Source of the DNA: Agrobacterium tumefaciens
GTDB taxonomy: Bacteria; Pseudomonadota; Alphaproteobacteria; Rhizobiales; Rhizobiaceae
Direction: 5' to 3'
Assembly: GCF_005221325.1 (NCBI RefSeq)
Contig: NZ_CP039888.1
Span: 930,001-994,000 of the forward strand
Length of the DNA: 64,000 nt
The notes beneath the pieces were generated by a model, which had not been told where the DNA came from, did not search any database, and was given only the letters and a program-made list of their open reading frames with translations. A program made the position numbers and the translations under genes. Positions 60,623 through 64,000 of this stretch are shown one piece after another (the first letter of the stretch is position 1; each line of letters opens with the position of its first letter).

Positions 60623-61090
60623 TTATGCTGTATCGATACGGCACTGATAGCAATTGTTACGGGCGGAGCGCACATGTACATAAGCGACATCCGCACGCGC
60701 CAGAAGTTGCCGCGCGCGTGACACGATCTCGCCCGTCGCAGTCACCGCGCCGGTGCCGTAGACGATGCGATCGTCGGCCCCATATCCGCGCACGATATAA
60801 TCCGGGCTGTCCAGCATCGGCGGAATAGCCGCGGTCTGCGGATAGCGCTCGCATGCTTCCGCATGCAGAAATACCGGCCCGGTTTCCGCGTAGGGTTGAA
60901 GCGAGGGAAAAGGCCGGTAGGCGAGGATCAGCATCGCTTCGCTTTCATCGATCTGGGACAGGCAGTGGCGACAGGGCATGCCGCCCGGCGAAACGGCCTT
61001 TTCCGGCATCCTTCCATAGGCGTCGGGGGAGCCTGCCCGGAAGGCCTCTGCTTCCTTAGCCGGCATTGCAGTAAAGACGAGATCGGTCAT
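60623..61090 (-). CDS. DUF1203 family protein
   Basis: A 155-residue protein matching DUF1203: an N-terminal CRHCL pair, the YRPFPSLQPYAETGPVFLHAEAC block (about residues 58-80) and a C-terminal Cys pair (NNCYQC). The function is unknown; the Cys pairs could bind a metal. No clear operon partner. Confidence 0.85.
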   Translation of the reverse strand: MTDLVFTAMPAKEAEAFRAGSPDAYGRMPEKAVSPGGMPCRHCLSQIDESEAMLILAYRPFPSLQPYAETGPVFLHAEACERYPQTAAIPPMLDSPDYIVRGYGADDRIVYGTGAVTATGEIVSRARQLLARADVAYVHVRSARNNCYQCRIDTA

Positions 61091-61253
61091 GGCGGGGCCT
61101 CTTGGATTGGGATCGGCGTTGCTTGTTTGCAGCTATGATCCCGAAATGGAGCACTATCCACCCGATTCTTGACAAGTGATGCAACCAGCCCATTGCGTGA
61201 CTCGTTAGCTTCGGGAATCAGTGGCGCTCCTCGTTTCCGGAAGGTCTGATTTT

Positions 61254-62138
61254 ATGTTGCGTCGTTTTCTGGCCGCCGTTCCGCTGGCTTTTGTTTCGTT
61301 GACGGCTCCGATCGAGGTGAATGCGCAGGTTGCCTCCGGTCTTGATGGCCTGTCCGACGATCAGCTGCAGCAGTCGGTCAATTTCGTCATCGGCAACGCG
61401 ATCTTCTCGCTCTATCACGAGGGCGCGCGCATGCTGATTTCGGATTTCGGGACAGCGGAGACGGCAAGCGTCCAGGCCCCGGCCGATCAGCTGGCGGGCA
61501 CGCTCATCCTGCAGGCCAATGAGGAATGGCTCGATACCGCGCTCGTCAACGCCACCGACAGCTGGTATCTGGCGCGCGAGGCGGAGACCTTGCCCGAGCA
61601 TGAGGCTCCGGTGTTTTCCGCGCTGGTGCCGGATAGAAGCCGCGACCGCAACATGGCCTGCCTGATGGTGGGCCGCGACAAGGATGGTTATGGCGATCTC
61701 GCCGCGATGATGGGGCTTGCCAATACCGAATTCGACAAATGCGCCGCCGCCTATCCGGGCGTTGCTTCTGCCTGGGAGAATTTCCTCGCGCCTCATCGCA
61801 GCCAGACACCCTCGAAATTTTCCGTCAGCTACGTGCCGCCGCGCGACCCGGAACTTGAGCCCTATGCCATCATGGTCAAGGAATCGAAGATTCTCGATCT
61901 CATCAGCCGCAGTTTCAGCGGTTATGGCCTGAAGGGCGATGTCAAGCTGACGGCCAAGTCCTGCGGCCGTCCCGACGTCTACTGGTCGGCTGAAAAGCGC
62001 GAAATCACCTATTGCTACGAGCTTGGTAAATTCCAGGCGGAGCTGATCGCCGATCATCTCCTGAACAGCGTCACGGAAGACAAGGGCGCGGCCGGCGGGC
62101 AAATTCCTACAGCCGTCAATCTGGAACGCGAAATCTGA
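61254..62138 (+). CDS. DUF4344-like exported protein with degenerate metallopeptidase motif
   Basis: A 294-residue protein with a signal peptide (about residues 1-23, ending VNAQ). It resembles the DUF4344 putative metallopeptidases (NAIFSLYHEGARMLISDF, about residues 53-70; KYNMACLMVG-like central part). The usual HExxH zinc site reads HEGAR, so the second histidine is missing. The start MLRRFLAAVP follows AAGG at 61240; an upstream start 11 codons earlier would disrupt the signal peptide. Confidence 0.75.
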   Translation: MLRRFLAAVPLAFVSLTAPIEVNAQVASGLDGLSDDQLQQSVNFVIGNAIFSLYHEGARMLISDFGTAETASVQAPADQLAGTLILQANEEWLDTALVNATDSWYLAREAETLPEHEAPVFSALVPDRSRDRNMACLMVGRDKDGYGDLAAMMGLANTEFDKCAAAYPGVASAWENFLAPHRSQTPSKFSVSYVPPRDPELEPYAIMVKESKILDLISRSFSGYGLKGDVKLTAKSCGRPDVYWSAEKREITYCYELGKFQAELIADHLLNSVTEDKGAAGGQIPTAVNLEREI

Positions 62139-62189
62139 GGCTGGTTGCCGGACGCTGGTGAGCTGGCCTCCTTGAGGGAGGAGAATACC

Positions 62190-62833
62190 ATGCCGAAGGT
62201 CGTCGTTCGCAATTTCGCCATTTCGCTTGACGGATATGGCGCAGGACCGGACCAGAGCCTGCAGAACCCCCTCGGCGTAAAGGGCGAAGAGCTGCACCAA
62301 TGGGCCTTCAAGACCGCACCTTCCACCGCATGTTCGGCAAGGAGGGTGGCTCGACCGGTACGGACGAAAACTTTTCCGAAAAAAGCTTCGAAAATATCGG
62401 TGCCTGGGTTTTAGGGCGTAACATGTTCGGCCCTGTGCGCGGTGCATGGCCGGATGAAGGCTGGAAGGGCTGGTGGGGCGAGGAGCCGCCCTATCACGTC
62501 CCGGTCTTCGTCCTCACACACCATGCGCGCCATTCCTTCACCATGAAGGGTGGCACCGAATTCCATTTCGTCACCGACGGCATCGAGGCAGCGCTCGATC
62601 GGGCGCTCTCGGCGGCGAATGGCAAGGATGTCCGCATCGGCGGCGGCGTCTCCACCATCCGGCAATATATGGCGGCGGGCATGATCGACGAGCTGCATCT
62701 GGCCCTTGCACCGGTGTTTCTCGGCAAGGGGGAGCAGCTTTTCCAAGGGCTGGATTTGCCCGCACTCGGTTATCGCTGCATGGGAACGGTGGCGGGTGAG
62801 GGCGCCACGCATCTGATTATCGAGAAGGCGTGA
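62190..62833 (+). pseudogene. Dihydrofolate-reductase-family protein with a frameshift
   Basis: The first frame starts at ATG 62190 behind GGAGGAG and reads MPKVVVRNFAISLDGYGAG... to LHQWAFKT. The family then continues in a different frame as RTFHRMFGKEGG...ENIGAWVLGRNMFGPVRG, ending at 62833. The switch falls at 62313-62316, where gaccgcacc would need one more C (gacccgcacc) to stay in frame. The RibD-type C-terminal fold (VRIGGGVSTIRQYMAAGMIDELHL) is intact. This is either a recent one-base deletion or a sequencing error. Confidence 0.8.
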
Positions 62834-62905
62834 GTGCCGTTTCCCCTTCCATCCGCATTCCTGTGACAAGCATAGGAATGCGGATGGAGTGGACCAGCCA
62901 CTCCC

Positions 62906-64000
62906 TCAATTCCGCAGAGAGATTTCCAGAAGCTCCGTATCGGCAAGCGGCTCCACCCATGCCTCATAGGTGCCGACGGGCGAGAAGCCCATCATCTGGT
63001 AAAGCTGCAATGCGCGCGGATGGTCGAGCGTATTGGTCGTCACCGTCACCCGCTGCGGATTGTCCTGCCAGGCGGCGTAAAGCGCCTGCAGAAGGAACCA
63101 TTTGCCGACGCCAGCCCCAATCGCCTCTTCGAGGAGGCCGAAATAGGAAAGCTCGGTCACTTCGTCGCTCGCCTTGTGCAATTCGAAGAAACCGGCCGGC
63201 GCGCCGTTCATATAGAGAACCGTGACGCTGTTTTTCGGATCGCGCAGGACGGCAGACAGTTCCGCATCGCTCATGCGCATACGCTTCTGCCAATGCCAGC
63301 GTTTCCCCACCCGCCAGTAGAGGTAGCGGTAGAAGTGAAGCGGAATATTATTGACCCGCATCAGCGCCGTCTGAAGGTTGACCGGGATCGGCAGACTGAC
63401 CTTCGGCGGTGCGGTCATTTCCAGCTGCGTCACATGCGCCTTCAGCGGGCCATGGGAAATGACCGGCAGGGGATCGGCAGGGCCGGTGACGATAGGCGTG
63501 TCTTCTAGCCCGCCCCATTCCGACCAGGAACCGTCATAGAGCGAATTGTCCTGATGGCCGAGCGATTCCAGCGCAAGCGTAATGACGGCGGCGGTAACGC
63601 CCGAGCCGCAGCTCGTCACCACCGGCTTGGTAAGATCGATGCCGGCATCGCTGACCATCTTGCGAATGGCAGTCAGGTCCTTGAAGTGGCCGTTTTCTGA
63701 AAAGGCCGTCGCAGGCAGGCTGCGCGCGCCGGGCATATGGCCGGAACGCATGCCGGCACGCGGCTCGGCCTCGTCGCCGGTGAAGCGCCCCGCGCCACGG
63801 GCATCGGCAATCTGCTTGTCGCCGCTGTCGACGATGCCCCGCATGGTCGATAGTGAGGTCACACGCTTTTCGTTGAAGTCGGGTGTGAAGGTCGCAGGCT
63901 CAATCTCCGGCGTGCCCGTTTCAAGCGGCCGTCCTTCGCGCTTCCAGCTATCAAGGCCGCCATCCAGTACATAGGCTTTGCGCACGCCCATCACCCGCAA
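62906..64000 (-). CDS. Sulfurtransferase fused to GNAT acetyltransferase (partial)
   Basis: The frame is open to the right edge, so the N-terminus is missing. The N-terminal visible part is the end of the first rhodanese repeat and the second repeat, with the active site SCGSGVTAAV (about residues 130-139 of the visible part), as in 3-mercaptopyruvate sulfurtransferase (SseA). The rhodanese part ends near EWGGLEDTPI, and with no stop the frame continues into a GNAT domain (VNLQTALMRVNNIPLHFYRYLYWRVGKRWHW through AGVGKWFLLQAL and RALQLYQMMGF). A lone GNAT start would be at MTAPPKV. The fusion could be real or reflect a lost stop. Confidence 0.85.
   Translation of the reverse strand: MRVMGVRKAYVLDGGLDSWKREGRPLETGTPEIEPATFTPDFNEKRVTSLSTMRGIVDSGDKQIADARGAGRFTGDEAEPRAGMRSGHMPGARSLPATAFSENGHFKDLTAIRKMVSDAGIDLTKPVVTSCGSGVTAAVITLALESLGHQDNSLYDGSWSEWGGLEDTPIVTGPADPLPVISHGPLKAHVTQLEMTAPPKVSLPIPVNLQTALMRVNNIPLHFYRYLYWRVGKRWHWQKRMRMSDAELSAVLRDPKNSVTVLYMNGAPAGFFELHKASDEVTELSYFGLLEEAIGAGVGKWFLLQALYAAWQDNPQRVTVTTNTLDHPRALQLYQMMGFSPVGTYEAWVEPLADTELLEISLRN

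Overview
The window looks like chromosomal DNA of an Agrobacterium/Rhizobium-type alphaproteobacterium (order Hyphomicrobiales). The support is the gene content and order: ppk-ppx, rnd, aspS, parC, bpt, hemB, ldtR-ldtP, glyA-nrdR-rib-nusB, hppA, bamE, yceD-plsX-fabH-ihfA-merR, and an actP/hmrR copper module. GC is high, GTG/TTG starts are common, and alphaproteobacterial palindromic repeats are present. Most of the window is housekeeping, with a few accessory patches. I saw no phage, transposase, CRISPR array or rRNA.

Layout. 1-8.2 kb: the 3' end of ppk and ppx (polyphosphate), a low-GC secreted gene with a GH75 chitosanase-like signature, a membrane class III nucleotidyl cyclase, and a minus-strand run of MFS permease, rnd and a secreted protein. 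8.3-15.2 kb: aspS with a short FUSC-like membrane protein, a CreD-like protein, a SulP anion transporter and a periplasmic protein. 15.4-23.4 kb: parC, bpt, an RDD protein, hemB, a small membrane protein, and the regulator/enzyme pair ldtR and ldtP (cell-wall L,D-transpeptidase). 23.7-29.8 kb: glyA-nrdR-ribD-ribE-ribH-nusB, interrupted by a flavodoxin-fold oxidoreductase and a LysE exporter; ribD carries an in-frame palindromic element. 29.9-39.8 kb: an MFS permease, the H+-pyrophosphatase hppA preceded by a possible leader peptide, bamE, a cytochrome bc1 assembly chaperone, yceD-plsX-fabH, ihfA, a MerR regulator, and a membrane-anchored degenerate nuclease-fold protein. A tRNA-Leu(UAA) and a DUF4142 protein follow.

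40.8-51.5 kb is the main accessory block. It holds a copper P-type ATPase, a ferredoxin-type reductase and a CueR/HmrR regulator, then a five-gene peptide/metal ABC transporter whose first ATPase has a His/Asp-rich tail, then a palindromic repeat and a minus-strand HMA copper chaperone. MerR-type promoters with 19-bp spacers precede both the ATPase and the chaperone, so they probably form one copper regulon flanking the transporter. 51.5-64 kb: TrkH, threonine dehydratase, a HlyU-like protein, a GGDEF protein, azoreductase with a divergent LysR regulator, CpdB-type nucleotidase behind a good Pho box, a PilZ protein, DUF1203, a DUF4344-like protein with a damaged zinc motif, a frameshifted dihydrofolate-reductase-family gene, and a sulfurtransferase-GNAT fusion running off the right edge.

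All functions come from reading the translated sequence for family signatures; no database search was run. Start codons are my choices from ribosome-binding sites and family N-termini.
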